64,000 bases of DNA from Streptomyces endocoffeicus (GTDB lineage: Bacteria > Actinomycetota > Actinomycetes > Streptomycetales > Streptomycetaceae). Both the position numbers and the translations under genes were made by a program. Below the pieces are notes generated by a model, which saw only the letters and a list, made by a program, of their open reading frames with translations, was not told where the DNA came from and searched no databases. The stretch covers positions 62,001 to 126,000 of the forward strand of contig NZ_JAERRG010000001.1 in assembly GCF_016741935.1 (NCBI RefSeq), in the 5' to 3' direction. Positions 1 through 8,176 of the stretch are shown here, piece after piece; the stretch's first letter is position 1, and each line of letters starts with the position of its first letter.

Positions 1-101
1 TCCATGGGCAATATCGCACATGTTGTGCCTGTCGTCACAGGCCGCTGTTTACCCAGACTTCAGGTCAGCCCACAGACACGTCCATCTGCAAGGAGTGCAG
101 A

Positions 102-1427
102 GTGTCCAGCACGAGCAAGATCGTGAAGGGTCCCCTCGCGGTAGAAGCGTCGCGGACCAGCCGACCGGAAATCGTTGCCACCGTCGCCGAGGTTATCGCC
201 GACGTTCGGCAGAACGGTGACGCCGCCGTACGCCGGTGGTCGCAGAAGTTCGACGGGTGGAGCCCGGAGTCGTTCCAGCTGAGCCCCGACCAGGTCGCCT
301 CCGTGGTCTCCTCGGTCCCTGAGACAGTCCTCGACGATCTGCGCTTCGTCCAAAGGCAGGTCCGCGGCTTTGCCCAGGCTCAGCGGGATTCCCTGAACGA
401 CTTCGAGGTCGAGACCCTGCCCGGGGTGTACCTGGGACAGCGCAACATCCCCATCGGCGCGGCCGGCGCGTATGTTCCCGGAGGCCGGTATCCGCTTACG
501 GCATCGGCCCATATGACCGTGCTGACGGCCAAGGTCGCCGGTGTCGGGCGGGTCGCGGCGACGACCCCGCCGGACCGCGGGACGCCGCCACCCGTGAGCA
601 TCGCCGCGATGCATCTGGCGGGCGCGGACGAGATCTACGTCATGGGTGGTGTTCAGGCGGTAGCGGCCCTGGCACTGGGTACGGAGACGATCGCCGCGGT
701 CGACATGCTCGCCGGGCCGGGAAACGCCTATGTCGCAGAGGCCAAACGGCAGCTCTTCGGTGAGGTCGGTATCGATCTGTTCGCCGGGCCGACAGAAGTG
801 CTGATCGTCGCCGACGAGACCGCCGACCCGTTGGTGGTGGCCACCGATCTGCTGTCCCAGGCCGAGCACGGACCGGACTCCCCGGCGGTCCTGATCACCA
901 CGTCGCACGAGGTGGCCACGCGGACCATCGCGTACGTGGAGGAGCTGCTGCCGGGCCTGTCCACCGGCGAGATCGCCGGACGGGCCTGGCGGGACAGGGG
1001 TGAGGTGATCGTGGTCCCCAGTCTCGATGCCGCCTACGAGCTCGCCGACGAGTACGCGAGCGAGCATGTGCAGATCCTGACGGCCGAGCCCCGTGAAGCA
1101 CTGCACCGGATGCGGAACTACGGCGCGCTGTTCCTCGGCGACAAGACCTGCGTCGCCTACGGCGACAAGGTCATCGGCACCAATCACGTCCTGCCGACGA
1201 TGGGGGCAGCCCGATACACCGGTGGACTCTGGGTCGGCAAGTACCTCAAGACGGTGACCTACCAGGAGATCCAGAACGCCGCCTCCAGCGCCGAACTCGG
1301 CGAGATCTGCGGGAGGGCCTCCCGCATCGAGAACTTCGAGGGACATGCCCGCTCGGGCGACGTCCGCAGTGCGCGCTACGGATCGGCCCGGCCGGCCTGG
1401 ACCGACCACGCCTTCGGACGGGCCTGA
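102..1427 (+). CDS. HisD-family NAD-dependent dehydrogenase (histidinol dehydrogenase paralogue)
   Basis: The 441-residue product has the length and layout of the histidinol dehydrogenase family, which oxidises an alcohol to the acid in two NAD- and zinc-dependent steps. The family Glu-His pair is visible in SEHVQ near residue 321, and the conserved TNHVLPT...GGLWVG block near residue 360 follows. The start is GTG 102, with AAGGAG six bases upstream. No his genes adjoin it: the neighbours are an APC permease, a ThuA-like protein and a ThDP enzyme. A catabolic substrate is therefore likelier than histidinol; HisD paralogues such as sulfopropanediol dehydrogenase are known. The family is clear, but the substrate is unknown. 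Confidence 0.85.
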   Translation: MSSTSKIVKGPLAVEASRTSRPEIVATVAEVIADVRQNGDAAVRRWSQKFDGWSPESFQLSPDQVASVVSSVPETVLDDLRFVQRQVRGFAQAQRDSLNDFEVETLPGVYLGQRNIPIGAAGAYVPGGRYPLTASAHMTVLTAKVAGVGRVAATTPPDRGTPPPVSIAAMHLAGADEIYVMGGVQAVAALALGTETIAAVDMLAGPGNAYVAEAKRQLFGEVGIDLFAGPTEVLIVADETADPLVVATDLLSQAEHGPDSPAVLITTSHEVATRTIAYVEELLPGLSTGEIAGRAWRDRGEVIVVPSLDAAYELADEYASEHVQILTAEPREALHRMRNYGALFLGDKTCVAYGDKVIGTNHVLPTMGAARYTGGLWVGKYLKTVTYQEIQNAASSAELGEICGRASRIENFEGHARSGDVRSARYGSARPAWTDHAFGRA

Positions 1428-1522
1428 CCGGTGCCGGCGGATCAGGACTTACGCCACACCGCCCCCGCAGCGAGGCTGCCGTTCCGCGACGAGCAGTCCT
1501 ACTTCAATCCCCGGAGATCGTC

Positions 1523-3136
1523 ATGTCAGCTACAGAGAACGAGGCGCAGGCGGCGTCGAGCACCGCTCGTGTCGCTCCCTCGGGCGGGGCCGTCGGCCCG
1601 GTCTCATCAAGTGAGGACGCCGAACTGCTCGCGGCACTGGGCTACGAGCAGCGCTTTGACCGCAAGGTCAGCCTGTGGTCGAACTTCGCCCTCGGCTTCG
1701 TCTATCTCTCGCCCCTCGTGGGCGTCGTGTCCCTCTTCGCGGTCGGTCTGTCCACCGCCGGCGGACCGTCCATCTTCTGGATAGCCATCGTCGGTATCGG
1801 GCAGTTCCTGGTCGCCCTGGTCTTCGGCGAGATCGTTTCGCAGTTCCCCCTCGCCGGCGGGCTCTATCAGTGGGCCCGGCGCCTGTGGAACGGGCGCTAC
1901 GCCTGGTTCACCGCGTGGACCTATATCTGTTGCATCACCATCGGTATCACCAGCACGGCCTTGTTCAGCTCGGACTTCGTGGCCAGTCTCTTCGCCGGTA
2001 CCGCCGACCAGCCGGGGGTCTCCTCCTCCCCCGGCCAGCGCCTGCTCATCGCCGTAGCCGTCACAGCCGTCTGCCTGATGTGCAACAGCTTCGGCACCAG
2101 GACCCTGGCTCTGATCTCGAAGATCGGCCTTGCCGCAGAGCTGATCGGCATCATCCTCGTAGGTCTCTATCTGCTGGTCTTCGAGCGGCACAACTCGATC
2201 TCGATGTTCTTCGACAGCGGCGGCACCAGCGATGGGGGCAGCTACTTCGGAGCGTTCGTCGCCGCCTCGATCGTCGGGCTCTTCCTCTACTACGGGTTCG
2301 AAGCATGCGGTGAAGTCGCCGAGGAGGTGCCGAATCCCGCGCGCAGCATCCCCCGCGCCATGCAGTTGACCGTGGTGGTCGGAGGACTGTCAGCGGTCTT
2401 CGCATTCGCCGGTTACGCGCTCGCCGCGCCGGATCTCCCCTCGATCCTGGCGGGGAAGGACGCCAATCCGATTCCCGCGATCCTGCAGAGTTCGATCGGC
2501 ACCGTCGGTACGAAGCTGGTGCTCGTCGTCACCCTCACATCCTTCATCGCCGGCGTCATGAGCCAGCAGGCCGCGGCGAGCCGTATCGTCTTCTCCTTTG
2601 CCCGCGACGACATGTTCCCCGGCGCCCGTCTCTTCTCAAAGATCTCCCGCAAGTACCGTGTTCCGACGAACGCCCTGCTGGCCGTGAACGTCACGCCGCT
2701 CCTGCTGTTCGTCTTCGTCTACTTCTCGCCCGACTCACTCGTCAAGATCGCCGCCTTCCAGGTGCTGGCCGGATACGCGGCCTTCCAGCTGATCGTCCTG
2801 GCCGCCCTGCGGATGCGGTTGCGGGGCTGGCGGCCGGCCGGTGCGTGGACCCTCGGCCGCTGGGGACTCACGGTCAACGTGGCAGCCCTGGTCTATGGAA
2901 TCCTGGCCATGGTGCTCCTGGCCGCTCCCAGCGGCGACGCCGGGGCCTCGTTCGTGGACCGCTGGATCGCACTCATCGGTTTCCTCCTCGTCTCGGCGGC
3001 GGGCCTCGCATATCTGCTGGCGGCCAAACCGGAACGTAAATCCACCGCGCCGGAAGGCGACGCTCTGGAAGTGGCGGAACGCCTTCGCAACCGCGCCGCG
3101 AGCACTGCCCGTACGACGGAAGGGACGAACGCATGA
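1523..3136 (+). CDS. APC-superfamily amino acid/amine permease (copy 1)
   Basis: This 537-residue membrane protein has about 12 hydrophobic segments after a polar N-terminus of roughly 45 residues. It has the APC-family pattern of early glycine-rich helices and the EEVPNPARSIPRA loop near residue 270, typical of amino acid and polyamine permeases. It is closely related to the product of 19645-21240: both carry LGYEQxFDRK followed by LWSNFALGF at the start of the membrane domain. A more distant third permease lies at 25690. The stop overlaps the next start (ATGA), so it is probably co-translated with the ThuA-like gene. It most likely imports the compound that the neighbouring enzymes degrade. 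The substrate cannot be read from sequence. Confidence 0.88.
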   Translation: MSATENEAQAASSTARVAPSGGAVGPVSSSEDAELLAALGYEQRFDRKVSLWSNFALGFVYLSPLVGVVSLFAVGLSTAGGPSIFWIAIVGIGQFLVALVFGEIVSQFPLAGGLYQWARRLWNGRYAWFTAWTYICCITIGITSTALFSSDFVASLFAGTADQPGVSSSPGQRLLIAVAVTAVCLMCNSFGTRTLALISKIGLAAELIGIILVGLYLLVFERHNSISMFFDSGGTSDGGSYFGAFVAASIVGLFLYYGFEACGEVAEEVPNPARSIPRAMQLTVVVGGLSAVFAFAGYALAAPDLPSILAGKDANPIPAILQSSIGTVGTKLVLVVTLTSFIAGVMSQQAAASRIVFSFARDDMFPGARLFSKISRKYRVPTNALLAVNVTPLLLFVFVYFSPDSLVKIAAFQVLAGYAAFQLIVLAALRMRLRGWRPAGAWTLGRWGLTVNVAALVYGILAMVLLAAPSGDAGASFVDRWIALIGFLLVSAAGLAYLLAAKPERKSTAPEGDALEVAERLRNRAASTARTTEGTNA

Positions 3137-3801
3137 CCCGCGTTCTGTATCTCTACGGTGGCTGGCCGGGGCACAAGCCCTATGAGGTCGCCCGGGAATG
3201 GGCGCTCCCGATTTTCAAGGACCTGGGCTTCGACGTCGACGTGGCCAACGACATCTTCGCGCTCGACGCCGATCTCACCGGCTACGACCTGATCGCGCTC
3301 AACTGGAACAACGCCCTGCTGTCCGAGGGGCTCACCGTGGCCCAGGAGCTGAGTCTGCTGCGGGCGGTGGAGTCCGGCACCGGGATCGCCGCCTGGCACG
3401 GAGCCGCGGCAGCGTTCCGCATGAGCCTGAAGTACCACTGGCTGATCGGAGGCAGTTTCCTGGAGCACCCTGCCGGTGAGGGGGTGAAGTACCCCTACGA
3501 GGTCTCCATCACCGACACCGGCCACGAGATCACGGCAGGGGTCAAGGACTTCCGCGTGGCTTCTGAGCAGTACTACATGTCGGTCGACCCCAACAACCAC
3601 GTCCTGGCGCAGACCACCTTCACCGGCGAGCAGCTGCCCTGGCTGGAGGGTAAGACCATTCCCCAGGCATGGATCCGGACCTGGGGCGCGGGCCGGGTCT
3701 TCTACAGCGCGGTCGGACACGATCTCGACGACCTGCGGAACCCCGACGTGACCCGGCTGTGTACCCAGGGCTTCACCTGGGCCGCCCGCCGGGGCCAGTG
3801 A
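3133..3801 (+). CDS. ThuA-like family protein
   Basis: The 222-residue protein matches the ThuA-like family, which has a class I glutamine-amidotransferase-like fold, no established reaction, and frequent association with sugar or polyol catabolism. Visible family features are the N-terminal LYLYGGWPGH, the central GIAAWHGAAAAF segment, and the C-terminal GAGRVFYSAVGHD. No signal peptide or membrane segment is present, so it should be cytoplasmic. It overlaps the permease gene by four bases and precedes the ThDP enzyme gene by 38 bases, which indicates one operon. Its role in the pathway is unknown. Confidence 0.8.
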   Translation: MTRVLYLYGGWPGHKPYEVAREWALPIFKDLGFDVDVANDIFALDADLTGYDLIALNWNNALLSEGLTVAQELSLLRAVESGTGIAAWHGAAAAFRMSLKYHWLIGGSFLEHPAGEGVKYPYEVSITDTGHEITAGVKDFRVASEQYYMSVDPNNHVLAQTTFTGEQLPWLEGKTIPQAWIRTWGAGRVFYSAVGHDLDDLRNPDVTRLCTQGFTWAARRGQ

Positions 3802-3839
3802 CCTGTAAGAACCGAACCGAGCTGAGTGGGAGCAACCAC

Positions 3840-5627
3840 ATGCCAGTCCTCACCGGAGGCCAGATCGTCGCGCGAACCCTGCGCAACTACGGCGTCGACT
3901 ACGTCGCCGGCATCCCCGGTCACGGCATCTGGTCACTGACCGACGCCTTTCTCGACAACGAATCCAAGATCCCGTTCATCCAGACCTTCCACGAGCAGAG
4001 CGCCGTCCACCTCGCCGACGGCTACTACCGTGTCACCGGCCGTCCCCAGGCCGCGGTGACCTCCATCGGCGCGGGCGCCAGCAACACCGTGATCGGGATG
4101 GGGACCGCTTTCACCGACTCCACCAGCGTCCTGGTCATCACCGGCGGCCCGCCGACCCATATGCGCGGCCACGGCCTGCTGCAGGAACTCGACCGCTACA
4201 CGGCCAACGACTTCCCCAAGGTCGCCGAGGCCGTCAGCAAGCGGCACTGGGTCGTCACCCGCGTCGAGGAGCTCCCCTTCGTCCTGCACCGCTGTTTCAA
4301 CTCCATGCTGACCGGTCGCCCCGGCCCCGTGCACCTCGAGGTGCCGATGGACGTGCAAGCCGAGGCCGCGAACGTCGACCTGCATGACCTGGCGCGACGC
4401 GTGCCCGTCGGACGCCAGCACCCCGACCCCGAAGCGGTGGACCGCGCCGTCGAGGTGCTTCGTGGAGCCGCCCGGCCGGTCATCGTCGTCGGCGGTGGCG
4501 CCGTCACCTCCGAGGCCTCCGATCAGGTCCTGGCTCTGGCCGAACGCTGGCAGATCCCGGTCGTGACCACCTGGAACGGCAAGAGCGCCTTTCCCGAGGA
4601 CCATGCGCTGTTCGCCGGCAGCGTCGGCCAGACCGGCACTCTGGTCGGCAACGCGATCGCCGGCTCCGCCGATGTCGTGGTCTCCGTCGGCTGCCGCTTC
4701 ACCGACTGGTCGGCCTCCAGCTACGCCAAGGGCATCAGCTTCTCCATTCCGCCGGCGAAGCTCATTCACATCGACATCGACCCCCACGAGATCGGTAAGA
4801 ACTACCCCGCCGAGGTGGGTATCGTCGCCGACGCACAGCGAGCCGTGGCCGCTATCGTCGACTCCCTGCCCGCACAGGGTGCCGACCGCTCCGAATACCT
4901 GGCCGAGCTGGCCACTCTCAAGGAGCAGTGGGAGGAGAAGCTCGCCGGGCGCCGCGACAACGACCGCTTCCCCTTCACCTCACAGCGCCCGCTGGGTGCC
5001 CTGCGCTCCGTCCTTCCCCGCGACGCGATCATCGTCGCCGGCTCGGGCAACACCCAGGGCGCGGTCAAGCAGACCTTCCCCGTGTACTCCCCGCGCACTC
5101 ACCTCACCTCAGGCGGCTTCTCCTCCATGGGCTGGGCCATCCCGGCCGCGGTCGGCGCCAAGCTGGGACGGCCGGACCGCCCCGTGGTGTGCGTCCTGGG
5201 CGACGGTGACTTCCTCATGACCGCGCAGGAGATCGCTCTGAGCATCACCACCGGCGCACCGGTGGTCTTCGTCGTCCAGAACAACGCGGGCTACATGTCG
5301 ATCCGCGGTGGCCAGCGCAAGCAGACCTCCCGCCACATCGGCACGGAGTTCTCGCGTCCCGACGGCACGCCTTACAGTCCCGACTTCGCCGCCATGGGCC
5401 GGTCCTTCGGCATCGAATCGTGGAAGGTACCGGACGCCGACTCCCTGGAGTCGACCCTGCACAAGGCAGTCCAGTCGGGCGAACCCGCCCTGGTGGAAGT
5501 CCCGACGGACCGCGACGCGGCCGGCCCCTGGGTGCCTGGCTGGTGGGACTTCCCGGTCCCGGCGTACATCACGGACGAACGCCAGGAGGAGTACCAGCGC
5601 ACTCGGTCCACCGAGCAGCACCTCTGA
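3840..5627 (+). CDS. Thiamine-diphosphate-dependent enzyme (acetolactate synthase-like)
   Basis: The 595-residue protein has the three-domain layout of the acetolactate synthase/benzaldehyde lyase group. The cofactor-activating Glu lies in FHEQSA near residue 51. The ThDP/Mg motif starts at GDGDF near residue 454 and ends in the Asn pair near 481. I chose ATG 3840 because GTGGGAG lies just upstream and the domain begins at once; an upstream in-frame extension would overlap the ThuA-like gene and lacks family sequence. It is the last gene of the rightward operon and ends just before a strong hairpin. Decarboxylation or carboligation of a 2-oxo acid is the family chemistry. No small regulatory subunit is adjacent, which argues against a housekeeping IlvB. 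Confidence 0.88.
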   Translation: MPVLTGGQIVARTLRNYGVDYVAGIPGHGIWSLTDAFLDNESKIPFIQTFHEQSAVHLADGYYRVTGRPQAAVTSIGAGASNTVIGMGTAFTDSTSVLVITGGPPTHMRGHGLLQELDRYTANDFPKVAEAVSKRHWVVTRVEELPFVLHRCFNSMLTGRPGPVHLEVPMDVQAEAANVDLHDLARRVPVGRQHPDPEAVDRAVEVLRGAARPVIVVGGGAVTSEASDQVLALAERWQIPVVTTWNGKSAFPEDHALFAGSVGQTGTLVGNAIAGSADVVVSVGCRFTDWSASSYAKGISFSIPPAKLIHIDIDPHEIGKNYPAEVGIVADAQRAVAAIVDSLPAQGADRSEYLAELATLKEQWEEKLAGRRDNDRFPFTSQRPLGALRSVLPRDAIIVAGSGNTQGAVKQTFPVYSPRTHLTSGGFSSMGWAIPAAVGAKLGRPDRPVVCVLGDGDFLMTAQEIALSITTGAPVVFVVQNNAGYMSIRGGQRKQTSRHIGTEFSRPDGTPYSPDFAAMGRSFGIESWKVPDADSLESTLHKAVQSGEPALVEVPTDRDAAGPWVPGWWDFPVPAYITDERQEEYQRTRSTEQHL

Positions 5628-5640
5628 GCAGTTCTCCCAG

Positions 5641-5676
5641 ACTCCGCAGCCGCCGCGCTCGCAGCGGCTGCGGAGT
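5641..5676. terminator. Bidirectional hairpin terminator between convergent operons
   Basis: A perfect 13-bp inverted repeat (ACTCCGCAGCCGC at 5641 and its complement at 5664) with a 10-base loop starts 13 bases after the ThDP stop codon. It lies between two convergent operons. There is no long T tract, as is usual for actinobacterial terminators. The rest of 5677-5860 shows no gene. Confidence 0.7.
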
Positions 5677-5860
5677 TCCGGATGCCGGTATCAAGCGCAG
5701 CGCCGCCGCCGGCCTCCCCCGCCTGGCCGTAATACGCCGCACCTATGGTCCCTTTACGATCTTTCATTCGGCGGCAACACGAAGCACGCACGGAGGATGA
5801 CGACCGATGGGAGCCGGCACGACCACGCGCGCCCGGGACGGCGCTCCGTACCACGCCCTC

Positions 5861-6820
5861 TCAGTCCGCACGGGCGTATTCGCTGAGCTTCGGCAGCACG
5901 TCGAAGAGATCGCCGACCACTCCGTAGTCCGCCAGGCCGAAGATCGGTGCCTCCGCGTCCTTGTTGACCGCGACAACGGTCTTGGAGGTCTGCATCCCGG
6001 CGCGGTGCTGGATCGCCCCCGAGATGCCTGCCGCCACATAGAGCTGCGGGGAAACCTGCCGGCCCGTCTGGCCCACTTGCTGGGAGTGCGGGTACCAGCC
6101 CGCGTCCACGGCGGCGCGCGAGGCGCCGACGGCGGCTCCGAGCGCGTCGGCGAGTTCTTCGACCACGGCGAATCCCTCCTGTCCGCCCACCCCTCGGCCT
6201 CCGGAGACGACGATCGCCGCCTCGGCGAGATCCGGCCGCCCCGCACTGGCCCGCGGGGTCCTGCTGACGACCTTCACGCTGGTGGCCAAGGCCGAGAACT
6301 CCACGGTGACCTGCTCCGTACGGCCCGCCGTTGGCGCCGGTTCCGGGGTGACCGCGTTGGCCTTGACGGCGATGACAGCCGTGCCGTGAACGACCGCCGA
6401 GACGACCGCATACGATCCGGCGAAGACCGACTGGACCGCCTCGGGGCCATCGTCGCCGGACCGCACGTCGACCGCGTCGGTGATAAGACCGCCGTCGAGG
6501 CGAAGGGCAAGGCGAGCGGCGATCTCCTTGCCTGCACCGGAGGAGGTGAGAAGTACAGCGGCGGGGTCGGCCTCCCGGGCGATCTGGGTCAGCGCGTCGA
6601 CCTTGGGGACGACGAGGTGGTCGGCGAACTCCGGGGCTTCTGCCACGTACACGGTGGCCGCGCCGTATTCATGGGCTTGGGCTGCGAGCGCCTCCGGGTC
6701 GTCTCCCCCGAGGACGACGGCGGCGGGGTTGCCCAACCTGCGGGCGAGCGTGAGCAGTTCGAGGGACGGCTTGCGGATCCGGCCGTCGTTGTGGTCGATC
6801 AGGACGAGGACGTCACCCAT
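5861..6820 (-). CDS. etfA: Electron transfer flavoprotein alpha subunit
   Basis: The 319-residue protein is a typical ETF alpha subunit. Its C-terminal FAD domain contains [20 protein letters not shown] and the following [10 protein letters not shown]...VAVNKD block. ETF is a soluble alpha-beta heterodimer that collects electrons from flavin dehydrogenases and passes them to ETF-quinone oxidoreductase. The gene follows etfB by 33 bases and ends the leftward six-gene set. No acyl-CoA dehydrogenase or ETF-quinone oxidoreductase is in the window; the nearest flavoenzyme on the same strand is the GMC oxidoreductase at 8173-9819. This may therefore be a dedicated, non-housekeeping ETF. Confidence 0.95.
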   Translation of the reverse strand: MGDVLVLIDHNDGRIRKPSLELLTLARRLGNPAAVVLGGDDPEALAAQAHEYGAATVYVAEAPEFADHLVVPKVDALTQIAREADPAAVLLTSSGAGKEIAARLALRLDGGLITDAVDVRSGDDGPEAVQSVFAGSYAVVSAVVHGTAVIAVKANAVTPEPAPTAGRTEQVTVEFSALATSVKVVSRTPRASAGRPDLAEAAIVVSGGRGVGGQEGFAVVEELADALGAAVGASRAAVDAGWYPHSQQVGQTGRQVSPQLYVAAGISGAIQHRAGMQTSKTVVAVNKDAEAPIFGLADYGVVGDLFDVLPKLSEYARAD

Positions 6821-6853
6821 TGTTCTTGTCTCCTGAGGTGTGCTCGGCGGCCA

Positions 6854-7639
6854 CTAGAGGAACTTCCGTTCGGCGAGGAACGCGGCGAGTCGCTCGGCGC
6901 CCTCGCCGTCGTCCTCGATCAGCGTTCCCGCCTGCCGCGGGGGCTGCGCCGTGATCGTGCGAACCGCGGTCCTGGCTCCGGCGAGGCCGAGCTGGTCGCC
7001 GTTCAGCCCCAGATCGTCGAGATCGAGGGTCTCGACGGGCTTCTTCCTGGCCGCCGTGATGCCCTTGAAAGTCGGGTAACGAGCCTCACCGGACTGGTCG
7101 GTCACAGAGACAAGGGCGGGTAGCCCGGCCAGCAGCCGCTCGGTCGCGTGATCGGCCTCGCGCCGCCCCGTGAGCGTGCCGCCATCGAGGGCGAGCTCGG
7201 TGAGCAGTGTGACCTGGGGGACGGCCAGTCGCTCGGCGAGCAGTGCGGGCATGACGCCCATGGCGCCATCGGTGGAGGCCATCCCGCACACGATCAGGTC
7301 GTAACCGGCGTGTTCGATGGCCTTGGCCAGAATCGCGGAGGTAGCCAGGGCATCACTGCCATGGACCGCCTCGTCGCTGACGTGTACGGCCCGCTGCGCG
7401 CCCATGGCCAGCGCCCTGCGCAGCGCGTCCACCGCGTCGTCGGGTCCGACGGTGAGTGCGACGACCTCGGCGTCGTCGGTGGACTCGGCGAGCCGCAAAG
7501 CCTGTTCCACCGCGTACTCGTCGAGTTCGGACAGCAGGCCGTCAACGGCCGCCCGATCGGTGGTGTGGTCGTCGGCGAAGCAGCGGTCACCGGTGGCGTC
7601 GGGAACATGCTTCACCGGCACGATGATCTTCAAGGTCAT
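6854..7639 (-). CDS. etfB: Electron transfer flavoprotein beta subunit
   Basis: From ATG 7639 the product has 261 residues, the normal ETF beta length, and begins MTLKIIVPVKHVPD as expected. The frame is open for 29 further codons upstream but encodes only low-complexity arginine-rich residues, so the internal ATG is preferred. The AMP-binding region is visible in the DGAMGVMPALLAERL stretch. It pairs with the alpha subunit 33 bases downstream. The gap to the small GMC-associated subunit upstream is 96 bases and contains a tandem repeat, so co-transcription with the GMC genes is likely but not proven. Confidence 0.95.
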   Translation of the reverse strand: MTLKIIVPVKHVPDATGDRCFADDHTTDRAAVDGLLSELDEYAVEQALRLAESTDDAEVVALTVGPDDAVDALRRALAMGAQRAVHVSDEAVHGSDALATSAILAKAIEHAGYDLIVCGMASTDGAMGVMPALLAERLAVPQVTLLTELALDGGTLTGRREADHATERLLAGLPALVSVTDQSGEARYPTFKGITAARKKPVETLDLDDLGLNGDQLGLAGARTAVRTITAQPPRQAGTLIEDDGEGAERLAAFLAERKFL

Positions 7640-7690
7640 GACATTCCTTCTGAGGTACGCGCGAAAGCGGCGAGTCGGACGGTGCGGCCG

Positions 7691-7748
7691 GCCGCACCAG
7701 CTCGTGTCACGCCGGAGCGGCCGCACCAGCTCGTGTCACACCGGAGCG
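7691..7748. repeat. Two-copy 29-bp tandem repeat spanning a stop codon
   Basis: Two 29-bp units (7691-7719 and 7720-7748, beginning GCCGCACCAGCTCGTGTCAC) differ by one base, and a third partial unit follows. The second unit contains the last codons and stop of the small-subunit gene; the first lies outside it. It looks like a recent slippage or duplication event. Confidence 0.85.
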
Positions 7749-8176
7749 GCCGCACCGGCGTCGGGTGTCGGGCGGTAGCGCGGGCCACTGGCCAGCATGG
7801 GCCCGATCAACTCCTCGTCGAGGTCGTCGACGGCTTCCGTGAGCGACGCGGGACGTGGCACCTGGCCGGGGTACCCGATCGCCTCGCGCACCTGGGGAAC
7901 CATGTAGTAGGCCCCGGAGAGCAGCGTGGTCAGCGCCTGTGCGTCGGCCGGATGTTCTTCGGTCAGGCGACGCAGCGCGTTGTGCGGATCCAGTCCCCTG
8001 GCCTGATCGCAGGCGCGGGCTACGGCCGATACGAGGGACGGTTCGGCGGCGAAGGCCCGGCCGAGCCAGATGCCGTCGGCCAGGACGGCGTCCGCCGCGG
8101 GTTCCCGTTCCCCGGCGGGGATGAGGGCCGCGGCCAGCTCCAGGAGGGTGGCGTTCTGTTCGGGGCTGAGCGTCAT
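7736..8176 (-). CDS. Small GMC-associated subunit, gluconate 2-dehydrogenase subunit 3-like (copy 1)
   Basis: This 146-residue soluble protein overlaps the GMC gene stop by four bases (ATGA). It is paralogous to the 164-residue product at 28827-29321, which is likewise fused by overlap to a GMC gene. Both share a LSGAYYMVPQVREAIGYPGQ-type core (VIAGAWLMVPEVRAAMGYPG in the other copy), which resembles gluconate/fructose dehydrogenase small subunits. Those usually carry a Tat signal and export the complex. No twin-arginine signal is visible here, so a cytoplasmic complex is expected. The family call rests on context and overall pattern. Confidence 0.72.
   Translation of the reverse strand: MTLSPEQNATLLELAAALIPAGEREPAADAVLADGIWLGRAFAAEPSLVSAVARACDQARGLDPHNALRRLTEEHPADAQALTTLLSGAYYMVPQVREAIGYPGQVPRPASLTEAVDDLDEELIGPMLASGPRYRPTPDAGAAAPV

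Noticed and set aside
16..28. Small palindrome GCACA-TGT-TGTGC upstream of the HisD-like gene as an operator
   Set aside because: The arms are only 5 bp, it does not match any recurring motif, and upstream DNA is outside the window.
60..1409. Long leftward open frame opposite the HisD-like gene
   Set aside because: It is the antisense shadow of a well-supported gene, with arginine/glycine/histidine-rich sequence and no family motifs. Similar long shadows opposite 8215-12067, 20248-21237 and 57071-58921 were rejected for the same reason.
102..1427. Histidine biosynthesis hisD
   Set aside because: No other his genes adjoin it, and the context is catabolic with a permease, ThuA-like protein and ThDP enzyme.
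5861..7639. FixAB or nitrogen-fixation-type ETF
   Set aside because: No fixCX or nif genes are present, and the sequences look like ordinary ETF subunits.
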